Below, one piece after another: positions 11,057-22,744 of a stretch of DNA of 64,000 nucleotides (positions are counted from its first letter, which is position 1; every line of letters starts with the position of its first letter). The notes beneath the pieces were generated by a model that was not told where the DNA came from, searched no databases, and saw only the letters and a program-made list of their open reading frames with translations. The position numbers and the translations under genes were made by a program. Source of the stretch: Pollenia angustigena (lineage: Eukaryota; Arthropoda; Insecta; Diptera; Polleniidae); NCBI GenBank assembly GCA_930367215.1, contig OV884057.1, positions 260,294,339 to 260,358,338 on the forward strand, in the 5' to 3' direction.

Positions 11057-11999
11057 TCTATATATATAAAACAGGATGTGTGTATGTGTGTATGTAACGT
11101 ATGGACTCCAAGACGGCTGGGCTGATTTTGATCAAATTTTCAGGGAATCTTCAGAATATTCAGGCGGGTGACACTGTGAAGTCTGATTTTTGATTTTCGG
11201 TCTGCGGGCGGAGGGGCGTGGCAAAATCCAATTTTCATATTGCACCACCAATGACATCGATATAATTTGGACAATTTTTTCTTTAAAATGATCGCCATGG
11301 TCCAACTTAGATTTATGCGAAAAGAAAATTTTGCCGCGCCCACTTTTACGCCCACTTTTGTCGGATTACCTAATATCAGAAAACTGCTCAATCGATTTGA
11401 CAAGTTTTTTTTTTAAATGTTCGTATTAATCCATTTTAAGTTTTCATCGTAAGAAAGATTTACCACGCCTACTTTTACGCCCACTTTTTCTATTAAGCGC
11501 ATAACTTGAGAACGGCTTGACCGATTTCGACGATTTTTCCTTTAAAATGATTGCCATGGTCCAACTAAGGTTTTTACGGAAATAAAATTTTGCCCCGCCC
11601 ACTTTAACGCCCACGTTTTTCGATTTACCTAAAATCAAAAAACGGATCCATCGATTTGACTAATTTTTCATTTAAATGTTCCTATTAATCCATTTTACGT
11701 TTTCGTCGAAAAAAAATGTACCACGCCTACTTTGACGGCCACTTTTTCTATTAAGCGCATAACTTGAGAACGGCTTGACCGATTTGGTCGATTTTTTCTT
11801 TAAAATCATCGCCATGGTCCAACTTAGGTTTTTACGGAAAGAACATTTTGCACCGCCCACTTTACCTAAAATCAGAAAGCGGCTCAATCGATTTGAGTAA
11901 TTTTTCTTTTAAATGTTCGTATCTTTTTAATGGATTTTAAAAATCGAATGCAAACATTTTTCCTAATTTGGACAGGACAACGTCTGTCGGGTCAGCTAG
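11057..11999 (+). mobile_element. Non-autonomous Helitron (943 bp)
   Basis: It begins TCTATATATATAAAAC after an A and ends GTCGGGTCAGCTAG before a T, with a small GACA...TGTC hairpin just before the end. TC...CTRR inserted between A and T is the Helitron signature. The interior holds about 2.7 tandem copies of a 260-bp unit; CCATGGTCCAACT recurs at about 11296, 11556 and 11815. No Rep/helicase is present. Minus-strand frames here are repeat by-products. Confidence 0.8.
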
Positions 12000-12244
12000 T
12001 GCTATTATAAAACAAAAAAAAACTTTTTTTTTGTTACCCGACTCTTAAGGAAAGGTTTTATTTATCGAGCGCATTTACTGTGTAAATTTCTCTATAACGT
12101 GGCAAAGCTTCGTTTCTTACAAATGGCTTAATTTATTCATACATTTGAGGTACAATGTCCTCAACTAGTTAAACAAAAAAACTTATGAGCTGAAAGACAA
12201 AGATAAATACCCACATGAAGTTTAGCCCGCCTTTCATGCGTTTG

Positions 12245-12323
12245 TCCTGCATTTGTATTTAAAATACCGGTCCTAGATCCACCTTTAAGTAAACCGCTTG
12301 ACTGATGTTTTGCGCATAGTACA
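12245..12323 (+). repeat. Left part of a split dispersed repeat
   Basis: CGGTCCTAGATCCACCTTTA onward matches the repeat at 26070 and stops at AGTACA, where the TIR element 12324-17077 is inserted. The same repeat resumes at 17078 (CAGGTCACAATTTTGGAGAT). Uninterrupted copies at 22745 and 26070 show the original site. Confidence 0.65.
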
Positions 12324-13108
12324 CACGCAGAGAAAAAATATGGTTGGGCATGGTTACGGCAACAACACTATGTTTAATGTAACAATATATTGTTGTCGTA
12401 CACAAATAATTGATATTTTTTTATTAAATATCAACAATATTATAGTTACTGTAAACATATATATGTTGATCGCAATTATAAATATGAGTATTGTTGATCG
12501 AAAAGTAATTATTTTTCTAACAACTAAATTATGATAACTTTCAAAACATTTTATATTACTCACAATCATATCATGATATCTAATAGCCATAAGATGATAA
12601 CTTTCTATACATTTATCATATTATGTTTACGATGCAATCAAACTATTTTTACTCTAATAATATTATGTTAGCGCCATTTTAAAATAATTTGGAATCAGTT
12701 GTGTCGTTTATTTTATATGTGAGCGGTTTATTTATTTATTTAAAGATAAATTCCTATAAAAAAATAAGTTTAAAGAAACTAAAAAAATTAAAATATTAGC
12801 GGAGTTCATTCAGTATTTAATAGTGCAAATGCAAAATGTCGTCGTTATTTGTAAAATCCAACAACAAAACACACAGAGATTTAGTTATATTTTATAAAAG
12901 TAATACGATATTTCTGTGGTTTTCATGGGCTGCCGCGTATGTCAAACAAATTATTCAGGAGAGCCGAAAAACCATTCTAGATCAAACTATGGGCTAGGTA
13001 TTGCACTTTTTAAACTTTGTCACTATGTACGTTAAAAAATCGGAATTGATCCATCTTTTTTCAAACATTTTTAGAAACATGTAAAGAGCGTTTAAAATTA
13101 TGCAATAT

Positions 13109-16100
13109 AATTAGTATTGTGGTTATTTTGTTGAACTATTTATGGTTTTTAATCCAAATTTTTAATATTTTTAATTAGGCTTAAGTTCATTAAATTTAAT
13201 TTTCATTAAATTATTTTTATGAAGAAAGGAATTTTACAACATGAAAATCAATTAAAATTGTTATTGATAATCTTTCATTCTTGACGTGGCTCGGGCTCGA
13301 ACCCTGGCCGGCAGGTTACCATGACATGTTTCGATCGCAACCACTCGATCTCCTCAGATGGATTTGCCGTCTTACACTCGCAGCCATCGACGACTGCTGA
13401 CGTCACTAGTCAAACATCAATCCTTAAACCAAATTGCATTTTAACATTTGGTAGATCGAAATTTGCTTTCCTGAATGATTATCCATCTTAATTGATTTTA
13501 CACGTTTTTTCCTTTACTTCTGTTTTTTCGTACTTTCGTCAAGAATTTTTCTTGAAGTCCAAGTACATTTTTTGTTTTTTCACTTTGTCTTTCTCTTTTC
13601 TGTTGACCTTTTTCAGCACAACTTGAAGGACAAATGTACACATAGAGCTCGTGCCTTAGCTTTAACAATAATTAGTATTGTGGTTATTTTGTTGAACTAT
13701 TTATGGTTTTTAATCCAAATTTTTAATATTTTTAATTAGGCTTAAGTTCATTAAATTTAATTTTCATTAAATTATTTTTATGAAGAAAGGAATTTTACAA
13801 CATGAAAATCAATTAAAATTGTTATTGATAATCTTTCATTCTTGACGTGGCTCGGGCTCGAACCCTGGCCGGCAGGTTACCATGACATGTTTCGATCGCA
13901 ACCACTCGATCTCCTCAGATGGATTTGCCGTCTTACACTCGCAGCCATCGACGACTGCTGACGTCACTAGTCAAACATCAATCCTTAAACCAAATTGCAT
14001 TTTAACATTTGGTAGATCGAAATTTGCTTTCCTGAATGATTATCCATCTTAATTGATTTTTTAATTGTAAGACGGCAAATCCATCTGAGGAGATCGAGTG
14101 GTTGCGATCGAAACATGTCATGGTAACCTGCCGGCCAGGGTTCGAGCCCGAGCCACGTCAAGAATGAAAGATTATCAATAACAATTTTAATTGATTTTCA
14201 TGTTGTAAAATTCCTTTCTTCATAAAAATAATTTAATGAAAATTAAATTTAATGAACTTAAGCCTAATTAAAAATATTAAAAATTTGGATTAAAAACCAT
14301 AAATAGTTCAACAAAATAACCACAATACTAATTATTGTTAAAGCTAAGGCACGAGCTCTATGTGTACATTTGTCCTTCAAGTTGTGCTGAAAAAGGTCAA
14401 CAGAAAAGAGAAAGACAAAGTGAAAAAACAAAAAATGTACTTGGACTTCAAGAAAAATTCTTGACGAAAGTACGAAAAAACAGAAGTAAAGGAAAAAACG
14501 TGTAAAATCAATTAAGATGGATAATCATTCAGGAAAGCAAATTTCGATCTACCAAATGTTAAAATGCAATTTGGTTTAAGGATTGATGTTTGACTAGTGA
14601 CGTCAGCAGTCGTCGATGGCTGCGAGTGTAAGACGGCAAATCCATCTGAGGAGATCGAGTGGTTGCGATCGAAACATGTCATGGTAACCTGCCGGCCAGG
14701 GTTCGAGCCCGAGCCACGTCAAGAATGAAAGATTATCAATAACAATTTTAATTGATTTTCATGTTGTAAAATTCCTTTCTTCATAAAAATAATTTAATGA
14801 AAATTAAATTTAATGAACTTAAGCCTAATTAAAAATATTAAAAATTTGGATTAAAAACCATAAATAGTTCAACAAAATAACCACAATACTAATTATTGTT
14901 AAAGCTAAGGCACGAGCTCTATGTGTACATTTGTCCTTCAAGTTGTGCTGAAAAAGGTCAACAGAAAAGAGAAAGACAAAGTGAAAAAACAAAAAATGTA
15001 CTTGGACTTCAAGAAAAATTCTTGACGAAAGTACGAAAAAACAGAAGTAAAAGGAAAAAACGTGTAAAATTAATTAAGATGGATAATCATTCAGGAAAGC
15101 AAATTTCGATCTACCAAATGTTAAAATGCAATTTGGTTTAAGGATTGATGTTTGACTAGTGACGTCAGCAGTCGTCGATGGCTGCGAGTGTAAGACGGCA
15201 AATCCATCTGAGGAGATCGAGTGGTTGCGATCGAAACATGTCATGGTAACCTGCCGGCCAGGGTTCGAGCCCGAGCCACGTCAAGAATGAAAGATTATCA
15301 ATAACAATTTTAATTGATTTTCATGTTGTAAAATTCCTTTCTTCATAAAAATAATTTAATGAAAATTAAATTTAATGAACTTAAGCCTAATTAAAAATAT
15401 TAAAAATTTGGATTAAAAACCATAAATAGTTCAACAAAATAACCACAATACTAATTATTGTTAAAGCTAAGGCACGAGCTCTATGTGTACATTTGTCCTT
15501 CAAGTTGTGCTGAAAAAGGTCAACAGAAAAGAGAAAGACAAAGTGAAAAAACAAAAAATGTACTTGGACTTCAAGAAAAATTCTTGACGAAAGTACGAAA
15601 AAACAGAAGTAAAGGAAAAAACGTGTAAAATCAATTAAGATGGATAATCATTCAGGAAAGCAAATTTCGATCTACCAAATGTTAAAATGCAATTTGGTTT
15701 AAGGATTGATGTTTGACTAGTGACGTCAGCAGTCGTCGATGGCTGCGAGTGTAAGACGGCAAATCCATCTGAGGAGATCGAGTGGTTGCGATCGAAACAT
15801 GTCATGGTAACCTGCCGGCCAGGGTTCGAGCCCGAGCCACGTCAAGAATGAAAGATTATCAATAACAATTTTAATTGATTTTCATGTTGTAAAATTCCTT
15901 TCTTCATAAAAATAATTTAATGAAAATTAAATTTAATGAACTTAAGCCTAATTAAAAATATTAAAAATTTGGATTAAAAACCATAAATAGTTCAACAAAA
16001 TAACCACAATACTAATTATTGTTAAAGCTAAGGCACGAGCTCTATGTGTACATTTGTCCTTCAAGTTGTGCTGAAAAAGGTCAACAGAAAAGAGAAAGAC

Positions 16101-16530
16101 AAAGTGAAAAAACAAAAAATGTACTTGGACTTCAAGAAAAATTCTTGACGAAAGTACGAAAAAACAGAAGTAAAGGAAAAAACGTGTAAAATCAATTAAG
16201 ATGGATAATCATTCAGGAAAGCAAATTTCGATCTACCAAATGTTAAAATGCAATTTGGTTTAAGGATTGATGTTTGACTAGTGACGTCAGCAGTCGTCGA
16301 TGGCTGCGAGTGTAAGACGGCAAATCCATCTGAGGAGATCGAGTGGTTGCGATCGAAACATGTCATGGTAACCTGCCGGCCAGGGTTCGAGCCCGAGCCA
16401 CGTCAAGAATGAAAGATTATCAATAACAATTTTAATTGATTTTCATGTTGTAAAATTCCTTTCTTCATAAAAATAATTTAATGAAAATTAAATTTAATGA
16501 ACTTAAGCCTAATTAAAAATATTAAAAATT
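13109..16530 (-). mobile_element. PLE insertion made only of 561-bp terminal repeats
   Basis: Units have a period of 561-562 bp. One full and one partial unit lie in one orientation (13109-14066) and then four and a half lie inverted (unit starts 14067, 14628, 15190, 15751, 16312). The block is bounded by a 9-bp direct repeat ATGCAATAT (13100-13108, 16531-16539), and the element at 17927-19234 lacks it, giving an empty-site view. The right end stops at TATTAAAAATT while the left end runs about 45 bp further. The insertion at 52317-59660, which contains PLE coding sequence, has the same unequal ends, so I assign this array to the same family. There is no RT or endonuclease here, and copies are nearly identical. 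Confidence 0.7.
16336..16394 (+). other. tRNA-like A-box/B-box module in PLE repeat
   Basis: AGATCGAGTGG (A-box-like, 16336-16346) and GGTTCGAGCCC (perfect B-box consensus, 16384-16394) are 48 bp apart start to start, as in tRNA genes and tRNA-derived SINEs. Further plus-strand modules start near 14091, 14652, 15214 and 15775; minus-strand ones have their A box at 13341-13351 and 13902-13912. I found no closing acceptor stem, so it is not a tRNA gene. Confidence 0.55.
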
Positions 16531-17077
16531 ATGCAATATCTCAAAATCGGAAAGGACATACGCGGTGGCCCATGAAAACCACAGATTTTGCATTTGTTCT
16601 TTTGCAAGCCTTATATTGAACTCCGCTATTTAATTAACATAAAGAAAAATTATAAAAAGCCACAAAATAAAAAATCGATCAAAAATGTTTTATTTATTTT
16701 ATATTTTTGACAGTTTGATTGCTTCTTAATTTATTATGATTAACCTGATTATAATATGATTACTTCTTAGCTTATTATGATTAACATGACAATAATATGA
16801 TTAATTTCTTAGCTTATTATGATTAACATGATAATAACATGATTGCTTCTTAACTTATTATGATTTACATGACAATAATTTGATTACTTCTTAGCTTAGT
16901 ATGATTAACAAAATAATAATATGATTAAGGGAAAAATATTATGATGTCATATTACGAGTATATTTATTCATAATATGATTCAATAATAATCTTAATATGG
17001 TGACTACAATCATGAATCTTATCATAATATGTTGCTCTTAGAATATGTTTACCACAACCATGTTTTTTCTTTGCGTG

Positions 17078-17400
17078 CAGGTCACAATTTTGGAGATTAT
17101 TTAATGAAACCCCGATACAAGCTGCTTTCCGGAATACGGGGTTTGTTTTTATTTATTTTCTTACAATTGAAATCGGTCCATATTTGACCAAAGCTCCCAT
17201 ACAAATTATTCTCCCAAAAATAAATTTTGCAACAGCTACCATATCATGACAAAATGTTGTCATAGTAAGTCCAAAATTAGTCCCATATAGACCACTATCC
17301 TAAAAGCACCTAAAGGCAAACAAATCTCATAAAGATGAAAATATCTCTAATAATACGCTATTAATTCGATTGTGCTCTTTTTTGCGAGGTTGCCAGTTAA
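17078..17400 (+). repeat. Right part of the split dispersed repeat
   Basis: Continues the repeat interrupted at 12323. AGCTCCCATACAAATTATTC and ATGACAAAATGTTGTC match the copy at 22745-23346 in the same order. Confidence 0.6.
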
Positions 17401-17534
17401 AAGGTTATATGGTGAATTTAGCAGTTTTGTTTCTATACCAATACACTTGTAAATGAATTGCGAATTCTTGTTTAGGAGCGCTTAAATAAAAGGTGTTTAG
17501 ATTTAAGGTATCATCAGTCAATACAAATTGCTAA

Positions 17535-19523
17535 AGGCGACCGTACACGACATGTTTTTGTCATCTGACATGTCAAATTTCCCACTGCAAAATACATACA
17601 TGTCGTGTGTTACCTTTTAAACTTTGCTTCTGTAAAAGTCAGATGCAAAGTCATCTGACAAAATTTCAATTAGAGCATGCTCTATTTTCTTCTGACAAAC
17701 CATCTGACATCAGAAATCTATGCCGAGAAGAAACCGGCAGCGGCATCCACTATTGACGGTGTAGTGATCGTTATTTTTACAATTTGTACAGTAATCTACT
17801 TGTTGAATTTAAAATTTTTAAATTAATTATATCACTACAACGGAATCATTAGCCGGCTGCAGTTAATATTTTATAATACCGAGATATGTATGATCATCGC
17901 ACCATTGAATAGAATTTATGTAAATACACGCAAAGAAAAAACATGGTTGTGGTAAACATATTCTAAGAGCAACATATTATGATAAGAATTATGATTGTAG
18001 TCACCCTATTAAGATTATTATTGAATCATATTATGACTAAATATACTCGTACTATTACATCATAATATTTTTACCTTAATCATATTATTATTCTGTTAAG
18101 CATACTAAGTTCAGAAGTAATCAAATTATTGTCATGTTAATCATAATAAGTTAAGAAATTAATCATATTATTGTCATGTTAATCATAATAAGCTAAGAAG
18201 TAACCATATTATCATCATGTTAATCATAATAAATTTAGAAGCAATCATATTATGATACAGCACCTTTCATAGCTGTCATAAAAATACAAAATAAATTTAA
18301 ACATTTTTGGATCGATTTTTTATTTTGTGGCTTTTTAAAATTTTTCTTAATGTTAATCAAATAGCGGAGTTCAATATAAGGCTTGCAAAACGGCAAATGA
18401 AAAATCTGTGATTTTCATGGACAACCGCGTGTGTCCATTTTTTCGATTTTAAGATGTTGATGCTATATTGCCTAATTTTGAACGCTCTTTACATTTTTTT
18501 GAAAAAAGATGGATCAATTCCAATTTTTTAACGTAATGACAAAGTTTAAAATGTGCAATACCTAACACATAGTTTGATCTAGAATGGTTTTTCGGCTTTC
18601 CTGGACAATTTGTTTTAAGACATACGCGGTTGCCCATGAAAACCACAGAAATATCGTAGCACTTTCATAAAATATAACGAAATCTCTGTGTGTTTTGTTG
18701 TTGGATTTTACAAAAAAACTATGATATTTTGCATTTGCACTATTACATCACTAATACTTGAATGAACTCCGCTAATATTTTAATTTCTTTAAACTTATTT
18801 TTTTTGTGAAATTTTATCTTTTAATTGTTTAACCGCTCACAAATAAAAAAAACGACACAATTTCTTCAAAATTATTTTACAAATGGCGCTAACATAATAT
18901 GATTAGAGTAAAAATAGTTTCATTGCATCTTTAACATAATATGATAAATGTAAAGAAAGTTATTATGTTATAGCTATTAAATATCATGATATGGTTGTGA
19001 AAAATATAATATGTTTAGAAAGTTATCATAATTAAGTTGTTAGAAAAATAATTATTTTTCGGTCAACAATACTCAAATTCATAATTGCGATAAACATTGA
19101 TATGTTTACAGTAACTATAATATTATTGACATTAAATAAAAATAACAATTATTTGTGTACGACAACAATATATTGTTACATTAAACATAGTGTTGTTGCC
19201 GTAACCATGCCCAACCATATTTTTTCTCTGCGTGTATATATATAAAAACCGTTTCATTATAATATCCTAAATTGGTATCTTTGAATTAAAAGAAAAATAT
19301 GTTAAGATGGCTTAATTATTTTACGGCGTAAATAAAAATTTTCGTGGCGGCATTTTTATTATGGGAAAAAACAGAGGCAATGTCAGAAGCAAATTACATG
19401 TACGTTTGTGACCGAATGTTATAAACCTTCTGTAAAACAGCCATTTTGACAGACATGCACAATTACATTTGACTTGAAAAGTTGACAAGTCAGATGTAAA
19501 AAACATGTCGTCTACATGCACCT
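17535..19523. mobile_element. TIR element with TAA duplication, split by a nested copy
   Basis: AGGCGACCGTACACGACATG at the left matches the inverted right end AGGTGCATGTAGACGACATG, and similarity continues through CATCTGAC.TGTCAA. TAA lies outside both ends (17532-17534, 19524-19526), a TWA duplication as in Harbinger. Removing the nested 17927-19234 element leaves about 680 bp without coding capacity. Confidence 0.65.
17927..19234. mobile_element. 1308-bp CACGCARAGAAAA TIR element
   Basis: Ends CACGCAAAGAAAAAACATGG and, inverted, CACGCAGAGAAAAAATATGG, with TA at 17925-17926 and 19235-19236. It is the reverse-oriented, uninterrupted counterpart of 12324-17077. A sub-repeat of about 42 bp (TCATGTTAATCATAATAAG) occurs four or five times near one end (18050-18260). 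Non-coding. Confidence 0.8.
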
Positions 19524-19599
19524 TAAAGAAAGATGATCCGAAGCATTTTGTGGCAGAAAATTTATGATTTATACGTAGAAAATATGTAGTGCCACTTGC

Positions 19600-19890
19600 C
19601 ACACAGCAAGAGAAACAATGGATCTTTTGAAAGAAAGGTCAGAAAATCGCATTATTTCTCGTAGAGGAGGAGTGAATTGGCTACCAAGATCGTGTGATTT
19701 GACACCCTGAGATTATTTTTGTGGGTTTTTTTTTAATTGAAAGTGTAAAGCAATAATCCCACAACAGTTCAAGAGCTTAAAAATAACATTTTCGAGCATT
19801 GACAAAAGTTTATTGAAAAATTTGATTGAGAATTTTAGTAAAAGATTATAAGCCTGCCGAGCCCGTATGGGGGTGTCTCTTGACTGAAAT
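19600..19890 (+). pseudogene. Mariner-like transposase fragment, C-terminal half
   Basis: Readable blocks: ISRRGGVNWLPRSCDLTP (region of the second catalytic Asp), DYF, a LKNLIENF helix and a decayed C-terminal block. A stop interrupts the block after SCDLTP. Same clade as the copies at 1690, 20707, 28150 and 39936. Confidence 0.7.
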
Positions 19891-20706
19891 AATGTTTAAT
19901 TTTTAACCGAAACCTTTATGTTATAAACATTTTTTAAATTAAAATTTTGTATTCCCAAAAATTATTTTGATAATATTATTAATATCTCAAAAAAAACTGT
20001 TTTTTTATTAAAATTTAACTTATATAACAATTTTTGGACACCCTTTATTAAAATATCCTACAAACCTCCTCCCATTAAGGCGTTAAATTTTGCTGAATAT
20101 GGAACACACTCTTTGTCATCAGTTTTTGATTATTTATAAGCTGTAGTTGCTCTTGAGCGTATTAGTTGTACCGGCATATGATCTCTAGCAAATAAATTCG
20201 AACAAAAGTTTACGTATTTGATATATTTTTGGAAACTGGAGTTGATTTGTCATTCTAGTAAAAAGGATTTAAAGTAAATTGCATATATTCGAACACAACA
20301 AATATGAATACTTGTCATGGAGAATAAATGAAAGTATTTTTGCTTCAACTAAATTTTTTCAATATGTTTTTAAAGGTTTGTACAAAAATAAAATTACATT
20401 TAAGAACGAAGAATTTTAACTTTTATATGTATTCAGATTTTCACAAAAGAATAGAATGTCATTTAACATTTCATAAATATGTTTTTTGTCTAAGACTCGT
20501 TCATCACTTTTTGAAGAACATATTAATTTATTGCAAGATTTTATTTGAAAACATTTCTTATTTACAAGGATACAAACACTCGACACAAATTTAATGCTGA
20601 AATGAACAAATGATCAATATATGGAAACGAATGCTGTGCAGATACTGAAATATGTGTTAAGCATAATTAAATATTGTACACATACAAGTTTGTGTATGTA
20701 TGTATA
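19891..20706. other. AT-rich DNA, no supported feature
   Basis: The first 100 bp may be mariner 3' flank (a TTTTGTATTCCCAAAAATT word recurs at about 31888). The remainder, including the Lys/Phe-rich frame at 20328-20594, shows no known motif. Confidence 0.45.
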
Positions 20707-20784
20707 TCGGGTGTTTTTTTAAGCTGCATGAAAACTTTAGATATTAATAACTATGGCTTAACAGTGGGGAATGTTAAACTGTGC

Positions 20785-20870
20785 TGACATTTCTTTTCAG
20801 CAAGGTTTGGCAATGCATCATAAATTATTTAACGGCATTACAAAGCTTTTTCACTGAGGAAATTTAATTA
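20785..20870 (+). pseudogene. Mariner transposase N-terminal remnant
   Basis: Translation resembling the start of this mariner clade (KVWQCIINYLTALQSF) lies just inside the left TIR. It then runs into unrelated AT-rich sequence. Confidence 0.45.
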
Positions 20871-21114
20871 ATAAAAAAAATTAAATCTGTAAATCTTAAA
20901 GAGCACTTCGCACAGTGCTGTGGCCCATAGACATAAATAAAAAAAAAAACAAGTCTATATTGTATTTAAAAACGTACAGATCGATAGATAACAAAATAAT
21001 TAAAATGAATTTTGAAGAATTTTTAAGATTTAACTCTTTTTGGGCGCCAAAGTTTGAGAATTTATAGTAAAAATGGCCAAACAACTACTTGAGTTTTACA
21101 TGCTTTAGGAAAAC

Positions 21115-22210
21115 TGTTGTTTTTTAAAGCACGAGATTGAAATTTTTTTCTGTAGTAGTTTACTATATTTAGAACTAAGAGGGAGTTTACACGGAGTCTT
21201 TTCAGACATGTCTGTTTTTGACATTCTCTTTTGAACATGCTTCCAAAAACCTATTGTCTTTTCACGATGTCTTTCCAAACATGTCTGTTTACATGTATAA
21301 TAGTCGAATATACATATACATACAAATTAAAAACATTGAAATTCATATAAACAAACATGAAAACTCATTTCATGTCTGTTTGGCAACCCCTCTTTCTTCT
21401 CTACCCCGATCGCCTACAAACAAAACAAACGTGTTTGTTAGACATGTCTGAATAGACACCGTGTAAACTCCCTCTAACTGTAAAACAATTTTATTGAATT
21501 ATTTTCTCATAAGTGTTTTTTTTTATTGGTTTGAAAAATGCTTATTATTTACTTAAGCTCTAAAAATGTCTTAACTTTGATGGAATATTAAAAAAAAGAA
21601 GAAAAATATCGTCTATGGGTTTCTTTCTGATTTTGAATATTTAGACTGTTTTCTAATAACAAGAAGAAAAACAATTGAAAAAATTTCACCACAACTTAAA
21701 AAAAAATTTTTTTTTCAAAATTTTCATAGTTTTCAGGAGTTTAAAAGACAATAAACAACAAATACTGTGAAATATAAATTCAAACTAATACCGTTCAATA
21801 AAAAACAACAAAAAACAAAATATGTATGAAAAAATGCATTTTATGGCATAAGAGGGCGCTGAAATCACAAATGCCCTTGGTTTTTTATTGTCTCAAGAAA
21901 ATAATTTTAAAAAATTTATTTTTTGGATTACGAGATTGAAATTTTTTTCTGTAACAGCTAACTATATTCTAAATCAACTATAAAAAATTTTTAGGTCAGT
22001 TATTCTCCTACACAAATTTTTTAATGGTTTGAAAAATGCTTATTATTTACTTAAGCTCTAAAAATTTCTTAACTTTGATGGAATATTAAAAAAAAAGAAG
22101 AAAAATATCGTCTATGAGCTTTTTTCTGATTTCAAATATTTAGACTGTTTTTAATAACTACAAGAAAAACAATTAAAAAAATTTTACCACAACTTGAAAA
22201 AAATGTATTT
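21115..22210. repeat. Tandem duplication of about 500 bp within mariner
   Basis: ACGAGATTGAAATTTTTTTC occurs at about 21131 and 21930, and TTGAAAAATGCTTATTATTT at about 21532 and 22033, each followed by matching sequence. The first copy is lengthened by the 296-bp MITE at 21179. Non-coding. Confidence 0.7.
21179..21474. mobile_element. 296-bp MITE, GAGGGAGTTTACACGG ends
   Basis: GAGGGAGTTTACACGG at the left matches the inverted right end, extending through GTCT.TTCAGACATGTCT. TAA is duplicated at 21176-21178 and 21475-21477. Same length, duplication and pyrimidine-rich right half (ACCCCGATCGCCTA) as the element at 47220. Confidence 0.8.
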
Positions 22211-22371
22211 AAAACAAATGCTATTTTCGTGATTTTTGCTCAAATTTTCATAGATTGAATGTGTTAAAAAAAAAAAATAAACTTGGAACATAATAAGAAA
22301 TATTAGGTATTAAAGTGGCTTTATGTAATTATAATGAAATGTAACTAATAACTAAAATAAATTTCAGGGTG

Positions 22372-22660
22372 CTTGTCCGCAGAAGCATTGGAAGCCAACG
22401 ACAAAATCATGAGAACAACAAGGCTGTCCCACACGAGAAAAACGTCGCGAAGAGACACTCATAAAGATTTTATGACTCATTTAATACTTTCCTCAGATCC
22501 GTTGTTGTCTTCAAAAAGGAATCCAAAGACTAAAAATAAAATATATTTTTTGAAGAAATGGAGAAATATATAATGAGAGAAAATGTTGATGAACCAGTGA
22601 AAGAGCGGCAATATTTTTTTGGAAGAATCCAGTACTGAAGATGATTTATTGTAATTAAAA
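22372..22660 (+). pseudogene. Exon-like remnant, family not recognised
   Basis: A pyrimidine/AG acceptor-like site (AAATAAATTTCAG) precedes a 66-codon frame that is basic in composition (TRKTSRRDTHKDF). Further on, another frame ends with an acidic tail (EESSTEDDLL then stop). It may be the 3' end of a decayed transposon protein. The base composition is more balanced than the surroundings, but I cannot name it. Confidence 0.3.
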
Positions 22661-22744
22661 AATATGAACATATGTAAATAATAAATTAATAAGTTTAAAG
22701 ACAATAAATTAGGAATATAATAAGAAATAATTTCAAGCAATTCG

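Larger units (their letters stand above)
12324..17077. mobile_element. CACGCAGAGAAAA-type TIR element carrying a PLE array
   Basis: Left end CACGCAGAGAAAAAATATGG and right end, inverted, CACGCAAAGAAAAAACATGG. CA is duplicated at the ends (12322-12323 and 17078-17079), which agrees with the intact target GTACAGGT in the 26070 copy. Interior non-coding parts match the element at 17927-19234 in opposite orientation. About 3.4 kb of unrelated array (13109-16530) is inserted inside. There is no transposase. Confidence 0.8.

Noticed and set aside
11140..11887. Three similar minus-strand frames
   Set aside because: They follow the 260-bp Helitron tandem units and have no protein motif.
12298..12590. 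Overlapping 78-codon frames on both strands
   Set aside because: They lie across the TIR end of the 12324 element in AT-rich palindromic sequence.
14896..15141. 81-codon frame in the 561-bp array
   Set aside because: Present in only one unit because of a small indel, with no motif and no counterpart in the PLE protein.
13260..16400. Genuine tRNA genes
   Set aside because: A and B boxes are present, but I could not pair an acceptor stem or a convincing anticodon arm, and the module repeats with the transposon unit.
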